The notes beneath the pieces were generated by a model that was not told where the DNA came from, made no database searches, and worked only from the letters and a program-made list of their open reading frames with translations. Source: Poecilobothrus nobilitatus (lineage: Eukaryota; Arthropoda; Insecta; Diptera; Dolichopodidae). From it: 64,000 nucleotides of DNA. Every line of letters starts with the position of its first letter. Position 1 is the stretch's first letter. This document shows, piece by piece, positions 1 through 11,973 of the stretch. Location: contig OX352774.1 of the NCBI GenBank assembly GCA_947095535.1, positions 73,036,416-73,100,415 of the forward strand, written 5' to 3'. Position numbers and translations under genes: made by a program.

Positions 1-2853
1 AAGATACGAAGCCTTCTCTAATAGAATTCTTCTATTTATAGAAGTCAGTATTTTTTGTTATCATTATGTAGACAATATTATTTAATAATTTACGAGCACT
101 TAATTTTTTACGTAGCTTTTCTTTGTATAGCCAAAGCCTCAAAATAAGAAAGTATTGCCGGTTTAAAAAAAAAATATAAATCATTTTAATTTTAAATTTC
201 ATTTCATTTTCTCCGACTATCGAAATCGCAAAAAATTATTAAAATGAAATGAAATTTTTCATTTTCATTTTTATGTAATATCGAAATCAGGACCTTCATT
301 AGTTCTCAAATTGAAACATTAACATTGACTTTTATTACTTTTTATCATTTTATCGATGTTTTCAGAATTTATTGTCACAACCTACTAAATACAGGCTTAT
401 AGGCAACTCTGTATAAGAATTTGATTTTTTAATCCTTTTATTTTTTAATTCTTACTCTCTTTTTTACACCTCTATAAAACTTCTTCTTTTTTAAGAAAGT
501 TATTCTTCCTTGCATCACCCTTGTGCCCAAATTTTTCTTGCATGTTCTATTTTGTTGTGAGAAAAATAATGAGTCTTTCAATTATTCTAGTCCAGTGTTT
601 TGTTATTATACGCTTAAATTCACTTAAATTCTTATCATATGCTTTAATCGCTTATGTCCTTCCATTAATTAGTTTTTCTTCCGTCCGTTCTTTAGAAACA
701 TCGTAAATAATATGGTTTTCTTTTAATTCGAAAAAAATTAAAATTATATAAATATTTTCAAGGCCTTTTGAGTTTGTATTCATTTTATAAATGTACATCG
801 ATCGGTCTATATTTAAAATATTATCATAAGTTTTTATTTGTTTTTATTGATTTTCAACTAAAGTCTAATAATTTAATATTCAATTTAGGTAAACTTTAAA
901 AAATAAATTATGAATAGTAATTTTGACTTTTTTACATTGAACTTCCATTTACATAATATTATAATCAAATTAAAATTGGATATTACAATTCAAACGATAA
1001 TATTGAAAAATACATAAATATGATACGGTATATTTAAAAAAAAAAAAAAAAAAACTAATTTTTTATCGTACATATTAGTTTCGCTCTATTTTCCCTGAGT
1101 TAAATAATACACAAAAAAATAGAACAAACAAAAAAATTACGATACCATATTACTTTACTAATACATATACATAATATATTTTTTTGTACCTAATTGATTT
1201 TTTTTTTTTTTTGTATTTTTTAACAATAAATTGTAACCATAACAAAATATAATAATTTTTAGGTTGTCATTTTTAGTTTTCGTCAAATATGATTTATTTT
1301 GGAAATTTTTAATTACACCAGTTATCTAAACAGTTACACTACAAATATTTACAACATACAAACTTAACTGTAAACATGATAAAAACGAAAAGGGGTCGTA
1401 TCCCAAATACAAAACTCCATATTTAAATCGGAAATATTTTTTAATACCCCTTATTGATATCTTCAAACAAAAAATTTAAAAAAAAAAAATGAACTCCAGC
1501 TCCTTATATTCAAAATTTTGCGTATATACATATTTTGTTTAAGTATATTCTGGAAAAAACACATTACCCTGATTTTGTAATCAACTCTAAAATCTCACCT
1601 AATTATTTTATTTACATAAAATCTCTATAATGGCTTTAAAATACTTTTTGCAGTTTTCAGATTTTAATTTTTCGTAGCCTTTTGTTGTTTGGGATTTTAA
1701 AATTTTGAGATTTTCTAATATTTGGCATATTTGTATTTTAGTTGCGTTCATTTGGTGACTTATTTTTTTTCTTCTTTTTTTTTGATTTCCTGGTTTTCCT
1801 CTAAATTTCATAGAACGTGGTTGTAAGTCGACTTTTCAAAATTTGATATAGCAAAACGTTACGATAAATAATTGTTCTTTCTTCTGTACAGATTTTTTTA
1901 TTGTTTAACATCTAAACTACATGGTTTGTAAATTTTTTAATTTTTTTAAAAATTAAAAGATTGTTTTTACATATTTTCTTAAGTAACTAAAGTTTTCTTA
2001 AGTTTGATTTTCTTAGGTAAATTAAACCATTTTCGGCTTATATACAAATTTTAAACTAGAATTTTTGAATTAAAATGGCAACTCTTGTCGAAACTTTGTT
2101 CTTTTGGTGTATTCTGTTTTTTTTTTTTTATCTCATTTTATTCTATTTATGGCAAAAGAAAAATTCTTTATTTTCTTTTAAACTTCCATAAATTCCATAT
2201 TAATCTTAAAACTACCATGAAGTACCTACTAGAAAAAAGAGAAAGGGATAGAATATAAAAATGTAAGATAATATGAAATAAATTTCAAATAAAAATTTTG
2301 TTGACCTTCGATTTTTTGAAAAGTAAAAAAAATAAAAAAGGTTTTTTTTTTCTTTATAAATAAAAGCTAATTCCCACCAACCAAGTTACAAAATTATAAT
2401 AGTTTAAATAATGCCAGCTTGATTTGATATTCAGTGATGCCATCATAATGTTGTGATATCTTTTATTTTTGTTTTTTTCTTATTAGACAACAAATTCAAA
2501 ATGATGATGTCATTTTGTATCATAAAGAGGCAGTTTTTTTTTTTATTCTCTTACTCAATAAAAAAAATTTTTGTTTTTTTTTTAAACCCGGCTTTCTTGA
2601 AATACAAAAAAAAAAATTCTTTTACTGTTTTTCGTTCTTTTTTTTTATTATTAACGCGTTACTCGAATACTCTTAAAGTGTGGTATTAAATAATTGATTT
2701 TAGGCTTTTAATAAGGTAAATTTTTTAATTGTAATAATTTATACTCATGATTTTAAGTTTTCGATTTCGATTTTTAATTTTTGATTATACTTTAAAAAGC
2801 TTTAAAGCTTGAGTTTTAAACGCACGTGTGCATAACAAAGACATTTTTAAAAT
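1..2853. other. AT-rich DNA without a recognisable gene
   Basis: This stretch holds homopolymer A and T runs, for example near 1036-1054 and 1199-1213, and short open frames that are lysine/asparagine/phenylalanine-rich by composition only. I see no conserved protein motif on either strand. The one structured signal is the perfect inverted repeat at 194-257, listed separately. Confidence 0.6.
194..257. repeat. perfect 17-bp inverted repeat (stem-loop)
   Basis: The arm at 194-210 is the exact reverse complement of the arm at 241-257, with a 30-bp spacer. It could fold as a hairpin in RNA or be the relic of a small fold-back element. The arms are low-complexity (A/T with a repeated ATTTC unit), so chance is not excluded. 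Confidence 0.6.
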
Positions 2854-3005
2854 GGTGGCTTCGGTGGCCTAGTGGGTAAGAGCGTATAAAATACGCTGTA
2901 ATACGAACCCACGAGGGAATGTGGGTTCGAATCCCACACACGTAGTTCCAATCCCATCTTAACAGTTTTACAGTGTAGAGATTTAAAAATTTATGGGATG
3001 AGATG
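2854..3005 (+). mobile_element. tRNA-derived SINE, family A, copy 1
   Basis: An A-box-like segment (CCTAGTGGGTAAGAGCG, 2868-2884) and a perfect B box (GGGTTCGAATCCC, 2923-2935) mark a tRNA-like RNA polymerase III promoter head. A 34-bp stretch (2868-2901) is identical to the copy at 30500-30533. The acceptor arms do not pair and the anticodon arm is irregular, so this is a SINE head and not a functional tRNA gene. Between the boxes this copy has an extra fold-back: CGAACCCAC at about 2904 pairs with GTGGGTTCG at about 2922. The body after the B box does not clearly match copy 2. I could not define target-site duplications here. Confidence 0.7.
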
Positions 3006-4344
3006 GAAATATAATTAAATAATATCAACTATAAAAAAAGAAAAAGGACTCTTATACAAATTCTTTACATCTATGTAGTTATAGAAATATTGCAAATTTT
3101 GTAACTTCTAACTGTATGTATATTTAACTTCCTTTTAACAGATTAAGATCCATATATTTAATCGCTTAGTAGATGAAGCGTAAACTTATTACAGCTTACA
3201 CCTCAACTTAGATCTAAAAATAATATTTATTTTAAGTTTTTAAATTACTTCACAAACTTTCAGTTTTTTTTTACTTCCTAGAGTTTCTAAAATCATTGAT
3301 ATATATGCTTTATTTGTCTTCACTTAATTATGTCGTATTGCCTATGCATATAATATTTTTAAATTCCATCTAATTTATATGGTTTCTTCTGCTACACCTA
3401 ATACACTGCGATTCTGTACCTTTTTAGAAAATATTTTTATTATTTTCAAAGGCAAACCCTCAGATTAAAATTTCAGCAGTTAGTACTAAATACTGATTTT
3501 ATTATGGTTTGTTATTAATTGAACTGTTTAGTTCTTCAAGTTGACATTATTTTCTAATTATTAGACTTTATCAATTAAATACTATGTTTTTTTATGAATC
3601 AAGTGCCTAATATCATCCTGATCAACCCTTTATCTTTTATTCTGTTTTATGTTTGCGAATTTACGATAAAGTATAGTGAATTTTGGTTTTTGCTTTTTTA
3701 CTTTTTTTGCATCTGATCGTGTCTAATAAATAAGTTTTTCATCGTATCTTCTTGCTTTTTTTTTTTTTTTGGTTCAAGGAACGTTTTTAAAAAGAAAGAA
3801 TTAAATTAATATAGATGATGAAGAAAAAAATCATAAACGAGAATGAAAAGATACTAAACTGATGTGGTTTTAATGTTGTTTTTAATTTTTTTTTTATTTT
3901 TTTGATAATGAGGTAACTTGAGTATTTAAGACCACAGAATTTAAACTTTATTAAAAGATTAGTAAAGCGGTTGTATATAGTTAAAAAAATAAAAGTAATA
4001 AAATGTGTGATAATGAAAACTTATAAAACTGACTGCATCATACTTTTTTAACTAATTACATTATAGCATCCTTATAATAATAAATAAAATCCAAAAACCG
4101 CGAACTAAAATGAATTCTTTATGCTTTCGCCGGTGTACTTCTGTTGATGTCAAGCATAAATTGGGAAGAAATGAATATAGTTCAAATTAAAATATGTCAT
4201 CATTCTTTCTCAGACAATTCACTAAACATCGATTCCCTGACCGAAGCTCAGAAAATCAAAATATTTATGAATATTGTACAATGTACGTGATATCTCAATG
4301 GCTTTAAAATGTTTTTAAAACAAGACAGTATGTAAAAACAAAAG
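3006..4344. other. AT-rich intergenic DNA, nothing recognised
   Basis: There are no open frames of note and no RNA gene signatures. Poly-T tracts occur at about 3757-3770 and 3888-3902. Confidence 0.55.
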
Positions 4345-4735
4345 GTTTTTAAAGGCGTGCATTTTCAAAAAGACAATAAAAACATACTCGTATTTGGTAT
4401 TAGGATTGCAGTTCTTTTGCATCATAGAATAAAAATCAAGAGACACTTTCTTCAATTTAAAAAAAAAACCTTTATACTTAACTAAGAGAATTTAGAGAAT
4501 TTTAAGCGGCTGCAACTTCGAACTTTAGACGGCTGCAATCTGTAATGCTTTAAGCATAAAAAAGGTTATTACACAATATTAATTTTTTATATGAGTTATA
4601 TCCATAGTTCAAATTTCATTGCTCCATTTTAAACGTTGTAGAACTTTTATGAACACACAGCCAGACGAACGAACAAAGGGAAATTAATAAACAAAATTTT
4701 ATCAACTTTTTTTAAAAATATGCTAATAAAAAAGT
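4345..4735 (+). repeat. dispersed repeat family R1, copy 1
   Basis: This segment is homologous to 19354-20450. Both begin with a GGTTnTTAAAGGCG block followed by a CATTTyCAAAAA block, and later share a region ending AGACAnTTTCnTCAATTT. Towards the right end both carry an ACAGCCAGACGAACGAAC-like motif (4659-4676 here) and a closing AAAAATATGCTAA-like motif. Compared with the 19-20 kb copy, the middle is shorter. It has no coding potential. It may be the 3' portion of an unidentified retroelement or a Helitron-like element; I do not recognise the family. Confidence 0.55.
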
Positions 4736-6169
4736 TAAGTTTTGAATTGAGAACAAAATAACAAAAATTATCATATTTTTAAATAAATTGGAGGTGTTAT
4801 TTACCATTAATATATGAATGTATTAATTTATTACGAACACATTGACAATAAAATAGTATAATACTCCATCTGGCTGGATACACATTTACTTCCAAATACA
4901 CATGAAATTTGATAATCATCAGGGAGTTTTAAGATCATATATGAATGTTTATAAGAAAATATGATATGATGTTATTTATATGCAGTATGACACATATGTA
5001 ATATGATGTAAAAAGAAACAAGAAATTAAAGAAAACAAATTTAAAAATTAAAAAACGAAAAATTTTAATTGTGATGTCATGATCATATTAATAAATTAAC
5101 ATTAAATTTAAATACGTATCTATACTTTATTTTATTCATCCATACAAGATATCATTGCTTGCAAATTTTTCGTATACATTATGGTACTATTTTAATTTTT
5201 TTTTTTTTTGTTTCATACAATCACACATGTTCGATTAAGTTTGAAAGTTTTTAAATTTAATATATTTAAATAGAATTTTTTGAATTAATTTGTTGTATTA
5301 TTAAATTTTTATTTTCAGACATCTGTGCAATATGTTCGTAAGTCAAAATTGTATTCCGTAATTATATATGCAGTTAGTTAATTTGTATAATGTGTATCAA
5401 ATTATTTGCCCCAACTAAAAATACTTACTTATTTCTGAGTATTTTATTTCTCTTTTAGTCTTTAAAAGTTAAAAATGTTAATTTAAAGACAATTTATAAA
5501 GACAATTTTAGTGAATCAATTCGGCAAAACTGGTTATGAAAACTAATATGTCGTGAGATCTGGCAAAATATGGGGATTCTCCCACTAAATGTGTTTCCCT
5601 CTGTTTGCAATATTTCTATTTAACAATGTGCACTTATTTAAAAAGAATCGTTTCAAGTCCTCTCGCACTTCCTTCTATATTTAGTCAAACCTATACACTA
5701 ACAATGTACAAAGGAATCCATACCTAGAGTTTGGCTAACGCATAGAAAAAACAAAAAATAATTTAATTGATGTACTAAAATTATATGAAATGAAAAAATG
5801 TTATCAATTATTTCTAGAATGGGATGCAAAGGCATATAACTGTGATATCTCTAATAAAGTGTATCGGTAATCGGTATAAACGAAAGTGTCATCAGTAGCA
5901 AATCATATTCAAAATAAACGTAAAATAACAAAATTTAGATAAAATGTACGACACTGTCGTTCTCAGATAATTCTGCGTTATCATGCATGCGCTGCTGCAG
6001 TTGACTTTCCCCATTATAGGAGGAAACGATTAATTAATTAATGATGCTGCTGTTGTTGTTATATTAAGAAATTATTCAAAATTCACATTTAAAGTAGTAA
6101 TTTTTAAAATTTTATTTTATTATCCAATGTTGCAATACACAAACCAATTTGTTTAGATTATTACAGTAT
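4736..6169. other. AT-rich intergenic DNA, nothing recognised
   Basis: No motif or coding signal was found on either strand. Small trinucleotide runs (GCTGCTGTTGTTGTT) are present near 6044-6060. Confidence 0.5.
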
Positions 6170-6229
6170 TTAATAGTGTTTAAATAATATGCAAAATAAG
6201 AAAATGGGAATAAAATTCATAATATAGTA

Positions 6230-6540
6230 TATGGACGTCCCGCATAAAAACGCTATCCATTTTGGGACGAGTAAAGGAGATAAAAACTCCCATTTGGGAC
6301 ATTTTGTCCATTTTGGGACAGATAAAGGAGGACGAGTTTTTTCTGCACAAAATATATTTTGTTTCGTACCTCTAAAGCAAACCATTCAAAAGTTACAGAT
6401 TTTTTTTATAAAAACTTAAACCCCCTCTCCCTACCGTAAAAAAAATAAACCCCCTCTCCCTACCGTAAAAAAAATAAACCCCCTCTCCCTACCGTACATA
6501 ATTTTTATTTGTAGCGAACACCCTGTATAATGATTTAAAA
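6230..6540 (-). repeat. probable transposon terminal fragment with internal repeats
   Basis: On the minus strand this block starts with a TATACAGGGTGTTCGC end (about 6532 downward), a type of end common in insect repeats. It then holds three 29-bp tandem units (6421-6495) and several CCCAAAATGG repeats (6258-6325). Opposing open frames of 62 and 71 codons are by-products of the repeats. The element class cannot be named. Confidence 0.45.
6421..6495. repeat. 29-bp tandem repeat, about 2.6 copies
   Basis: The units start at 6421, 6450 and 6479. Each begins CCCCCTCTCCCTACCGTA and is followed by an A-rich stretch. The first two units are identical and the third ends after the CCGTA. The C-rich/T-rich strand bias stands out in an otherwise AT-rich region. 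Confidence 0.85.
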
Positions 6541-9412
6541 TATATCATTTTCATTATATCAAAATCCTCCAAGATTTTAAATTTAGTATCAGATGATGAT
6601 AAAATTTAGATTAAACCTATAAAACTAAAACAAAACTCCTTTTTACGATTGTGGGTGTTTGTCATATTTTTTTCTAAAAAAAACATTCTTATTTTATCTA
6701 AATAAAAAACAGAATGAAGTAACTATTTTTTACTCTTTTTTAATATTTCATTTTTACTGATTTTCTTAAAATCAATGAGGTAATCAATGTTGGAAATAAA
6801 GTTGCCGTATAATTGATGAATCATTCATATTAACGGTGTTATTTTTTTTTTGTTTAAATTCGTAACGATTAAATCATGATTTTTAATGTTATATGTAGCA
6901 ATTTTTAAATAATTACCAATGGAACTGATTTAGACAATTGTCTGATTAATTAATAAACTGATCTGCAATCGATTTAAAAAATTTCAAAAACATATATATT
7001 TTTAATTGTTTCACACTTAACAACAGATAATTTAATTTTCTGTGCACACTTTTTGTGTTAGTCTGAAAAATGCAACATATTTTATGACATATGTTAAGGC
7101 TGTTATTATTATTATACAATTTTAATGGTGTTAATTATGCAGTTATGTGTTGAATATATTAAAATTAAATAAATTTATTTTTGTATCAACAAAGCTTAGT
7201 TTTAACAAAGCTATTGGATAAGGTTTGAACCCTTTATGCCTACAAGACATGGGGCCCATTTGTCTTTCAAAGTTGTTTTTTCTATTTATATGGTTAAAAT
7301 TAAAATTACTAAAATTGATTAAAATATAAAAAATTTAAAGATAAAAAAAAACAGTGCCAAATTCAAAAAAGAAATACAAATTACAAAAAGTACAACAATC
7401 ATAAAAATTAGAAAAAAAAGTTCATTAGAAAAAATTGAAAGATCTTGAATTGCAAAATACTGAAAGACAAGTTGTTCTTTATATGCTGTTGCAGATTTTG
7501 AAGTGAATTAAGAGGGCTTTCATTTTGATAATATTCTGTTAATCGTTGCTTGCCAGTGCTTTTGTTTTTGTGATGTGGTGGTTCCAGCACGTTCTTGGTA
7601 TTCTTGTACAGTATGCTTCATAATTATTTTACTACTGCAGAAGTTAAAATTTGACGACTGGCGCTATACTGTCAAATATATAATTTGGTGTAAAGAGCGT
7701 ACATCCAAGTTCAATGCTTGTTAAATGGATGCCATCCGCTCTGTTCCTGCAAGATAGGTTTGTATTGTTTGTTTTGGTTCTGTGAAGGTTTCTGAACCTA
7801 TTTATAGACCTAAATGCCAAAACAATAATTTATGGACCCTTTGCATATTAGATATGTAAGGTAGCTACTATTATTAATTTTCTATTTATACGAGATTTAT
7901 AACAAAATTACATAAGGTTCCTAAGTTTAAAAATTAAATATTTTTTGAGTTATTCTAAAACTAACGGTATTTCCTCTTAAAAGTATAATTTTATTTAATA
8001 TTTAATAAATCAGCTACTGTTACAATGTTTTATTAGATTATAATTTTAATTTACCTTAAAAATTGTTAAATATTAATTTTTTATTATATGTATTTTTATA
8101 TGTATATGTAGGTTTATTAACTGTTAACGACAAAACTGGAAAATAATTTATAATAATGGATAGAACTTGACATCAAATGATAGAAAATCTTATCTAATTT
8201 ATATGCATTGATGCGTTCTTCTATAAAATAACCAATTATTGGTATATTTTCTAACCTATAAATTTAAAATTTTATTACGCTAGTAAAAAAACTATATTTA
8301 AAATCTGATGTAACAGATAATTTAGAAATCCATTAAATATTTTATTTGTGTAGGATACTATTAAAATTAGCATAATCGTTAAGTGATTACCTATTTATCA
8401 CCTATACTATTTATTACTTATAAATACGATAAAAAAAAATTGTAAAAAATAGGGTGTAAAAATTCGTGCATACATAAATGATAAATTTTTATATTCTAAG
8501 TTACTCCGAAAACTATAAATCTTTATCTTTAGAGCAGATGTGTTTAGTAATTTTGTACGATTTTAAAATTTTAATTTATTTTTAATTAATGTCCAAAATC
8601 ATGTACATAGTACAAATAAATAATGTATTGTATGGTTTTGTTATAATGTATACAATAAGTTTATAGTCTTGAATGAAAAATCAATAGAAAAAATTATAAA
8701 GACAAAAACAATATTAAATTTAAAGTTTAGTAACCTTTAAACTACCATTCAATATAGTTTTACTTTTTTTTACCACATTAATTTTATTAGGTTCTTAACA
8801 AAATTATGTTTAGTCTTAAAATTTTTTTTAAAACTTCGATATTTTTTTACTATTATTTTTATTATAGAAAAAATAAAAATTTTAATAGGTAAAGATATTA
8901 ACTACTGTATGTACATGGTATTTAAAGTAAAATAATCACAATAATACATTTATTCCGTACATAAATTGTATTTGTATATACATATATATAGAAAGTAGAG
9001 TATTTACTTGTTTGGGTTATTACTTAAGATTTATTTTGGTTCTTAGTTAAATGAAAACAAAAAAAAAAGGAATTGTTTCTAAAAAAAAGTATAGAGCTAT
9101 TGTAAAATATATAAAACAAATACTATGTATACTGAATACATTAGAAAGTCATGTTGTCTACAAAGAATTTCATGTAGAATCATTCATTGATTTCATTAAA
9201 GACCACCAGTTACTTAAAAACAATTATATTAGAAAAGTACTGTAAAGTAAAATTTTCATCGTCAATATAGTGATAGTTGTTTGTTTATCATGAAAGTTGT
9301 TATCATCAAGTAAAAAGTACAATGAATATCATCAATACTATCCCCCTTGTCATTTATCTATAATGAATTCACCAATTTTACTATAATAAGCAGCAAATAC
9401 AGTTTCCTGCCA
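6541..9412. other. AT-rich DNA without a recognised gene
   Basis: The part at 7230-7800 is less AT-rich than its surroundings and has a 60-codon minus-strand frame (7590-7408) whose reading may extend upstream across stops. It resembles decayed coding DNA, but I recognise no domain. The remainder shows nothing beyond simple repeats. A 64-codon lysine-rich frame at 9051-9245 has no recognisable feature. Confidence 0.45.
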
Positions 9413-10087
9413 CTTTTTTTTCCTCCTAATGGAGGTGGGTGTCTTCCTAAAAAGGTGGAAAGGTAAAAAGGAATCTTTCAAAGACACCAACAATTTCCTC
9501 TTGATAGTGTCAGATTCTTACTGACTAAACCCACCACCCCCTTTAGCTAAACTATTGGGATGAAGCCTTACCTGCTAACGCAGTATATTGGCTAGGGAGT
9601 AGGGATAGAAAAGGAGATGAAATGGATGTGGAAACATTGATTTGGGAACAGGACTGTAAGGAAACAATGAATCCGCCTATTATTATTACTATTTTGCTAA
9701 CAGTGACTATAGCCGTTACAACAGTTACAACATGCAGTAGTATATAATACCTTACTGCGTGAGGTAATTTTTGAAGGCAATTGTTACTGTAGCAACTATT
9801 ATTATTGGTATTAGTATTCTTATTAATATTATAATTTTACTACAGAGTCAGGGCCATCAGTGGATTATAACGTGCAATAATATATAACACCTTCCACCAT
9901 GATATAACCAAAGATAACTCCACTGTAGCAGCTAGTACTATTAATATTATTATTATTATTATTCTTGTTACTATTATTATTATTACTATTTAGTTATACG
10001 ATATATGATATATGACCTGACTGGGGTTTGAACCCAAGACCATCCGATTGAAAGGTTGGAGACTTAACCGCTGCGCCATGAGTCAGA
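9413..10087 (-). mobile_element. long tRNA-headed SINE, family B, copy 1
   Basis: On the minus strand the element begins at about 10086 with a tRNA-like head. The 5' CTGACT can pair with AGTCAG at the head's 3' end. There is an A box (TGGCGCAGCGG, near 10078-10068) and a B box (GGGTTCAAACCCC, near 10036-10024). A body of about 600 bp follows, ending in a short poly-A at 9420-9413 (T run on the plus strand). It matches the copy at 62861-63356 over nearly its whole length. A monomer of about 135 bp in the body (around 9728-9812 and 9868-9950) is duplicated here but single in the other copy. Near the tail, GGAGGTGGG at 9431 and CCCACC at 9530 form an inverted pair. Confidence 0.8.
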
Positions 10088-11439
10088 TCACGCCTTGATT
10101 GAGTAAGAATACTTAGAATTGGCTCTTCAAAACTACTCAGAATAGCTAGCTCTCAGTAATTTTTTTAACACACTGTTTTATTAATTTTCTGAATTAATAC
10201 TAACCTTCATTTTTTTTTTCACTTTACCCTAATCGAAATTTAGTCACGAGCGCTTCTAGACAACAAAACACCTTAGAAATTTATTTTCTGTTTGAGGCTC
10301 TAAAAATTTTAGTTTTTGATTGTTGAAGAACTGATCTGTCAAAGTCTCATATTACTTAATTATGAAAATTATTTCCCCCTTTCTGGATATTTCTTCAAAT
10401 AACTTCAGAGATCATCTAAAAAATACCATATAATAAAAAGTATTATTTTGTAACTTAAATTGCCCAACCGAATGTGAACAAACTGAATTTTTAGACTCTA
10501 AACACAGACAGGCAACAATTGAAGGACAAATAATAAATCTTTGATTTTTTTCAAAGATGTGCTAATAAGAAGTAGAAAAAATTGTACCCAAGAACCATAA
10601 ATTTTTGTTTTTTTTTTGTTGCTTCTACATTTATTTTACATTTTTGTGATGGGGAGTAATGATCATAAGTCACGCATATCTACACACGATATATAAAGTT
10701 GGCGTGACAATTTTTTTCTATATATTTTAATAATTATTATTGTTTTTTATTTGAAAACAAAGAAACTACCGATTTACCTTCATTTTACTTAATTTTTCTC
10801 CCTACTTAAATTTTACGATCATCAATAGTATACATTTTTTTTTTGTACTATTTATTCATTAAATTAAAGCTGAAAACTATAGAAAATTTTTATGCAATGA
10901 TTTAAATAATGTTAACTAGTTGAATGTTTAAAAATTACAGATTGTTTGTGAATGACCAAAAAAATAATGATTGTTTATTTTTTACTCACTTTGAATGACT
11001 CTGATTTATAAGAGGCGTAACAAAGTGTTTAATTAATAGACCATCCAATCTTTATTATCTGTTCAACACAAAAGGGGGTCTAATATTATTTTTAATATTT
11101 TTAACAAATCATTAATAACATCACTAAAATTATTATTCTAAAAGAATTAAATAATTATGTATCCAATAATATTTAATATAATGATTATCTCCTTTTCCGT
11201 TTTAAAGATCATAAAACAAATCTCGAGATTAGGAATGTTCAGGATCATTAATTGTAATTTTATTAATCATGTCTTACTATGCAAAAATGAGGAAACAAGC
11301 CTCTATTTTTTTTTACACTCCACCCTAACTCTAGGAAGGTAGTTTAAAAAAATTATTGTAGATTTGGGTAAGACGGAGGGGAATTAGAGAGAAATAGACT
11401 GATAAAGGAAAATTGATATAGGTGAATGGGAAACGAACC
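10088..11439. other. AT-rich DNA with a fragment of repeat R1
   Basis: Positions 10490-10575 match the right end of repeat R1 (4650-4735): a CAGACAGGCAACAATTGAAGG-like block, an ATAATAAATC-like block, then TTTTTCAAAGATGTGCTAATAA. Nothing else is recognised. The low-complexity frame at 11157-11342 is not supported as a gene. Confidence 0.45.
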
Positions 11440-11973
11440 TATGAAAGTTCTTTTTTAAAAATTTAAAATTGTGTAATGCATTATATATATCAGAGAGAAA
11501 CACATTGGATGGAAGCATGTTACATTACACATTGCTTTCTCACAGCGGTTCTCACAATAAATGAGATTCCATAATCAGTTTCAAATCGTCTAGGTCCTAG
11601 CAATTTCCAAAGTGTAGAAATGGGCATTTGAGGTCATAGTTGGAATTGTTAAAAGAGAGACATTATTGATTTTAGTTCAATAGAACAAGTGTCATTACCT
11701 ACAAAATATCTAAAAAAGACAGACAATGCATCAATATTTAAACATACTTACGCTAAGAGTAAAGGTTTTCTGCACAATAAGATCACCGATTAGGAGTAGG
11801 AGGTAATTTTGAATTATATTCAGGTAACCTAATGAGGTTTGAGCCGCGCCAGCCTTTATGTGAGAGTTATACTCCATATTATATAGATAATATCCTTTAT
11901 ACATATTAACTTCCAGGTGAAGAATAAATTTTACAGCGGAAAAAAAACTCAAACATTTGGCAGTTTCTGCCAA
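11440..11973 (-). pseudogene. LINE reverse-transcriptase C-terminal remnant
   Basis: The minus-strand frame at 11973-11731 includes the stretch YNSHIKAGAAQTSLGYLNII followed by a leucine-rich run and IGD. This resembles the thumb/C-terminal part of Jockey/CR1-type non-LTR reverse transcriptases, which usually read like EYCSHIWxGAAxxxLxxLDxIQ. The open frame stops at 11731 and the downstream sequence to about 11440 contains further stops. The catalytic YADD region is not visible, so the copy is dead. The clade assignment is an inference from this one motif block. Confidence 0.6.

Noticed and set aside
2860..2945. tRNA gene
   Set aside because: A and B boxes are good but the acceptor arms do not pair, the anticodon region is irregular, and the same core recurs at 30.5 kb inside an element with target-site duplications. 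It is a SINE head.
9051..9245. 64-codon lysine-rich ORF
   Set aside because: Composition matches A-rich DNA read by chance; no domain, promoter or neighbouring gene.
10015..10087. tRNA gene on the minus strand
   Set aside because: The acceptor can pair (CTGACT/AGTCAG) but the anticodon stem is imperfect, and the sequence is followed by a repeated body shared with 62.9-63.4 kb. It is a SINE head.
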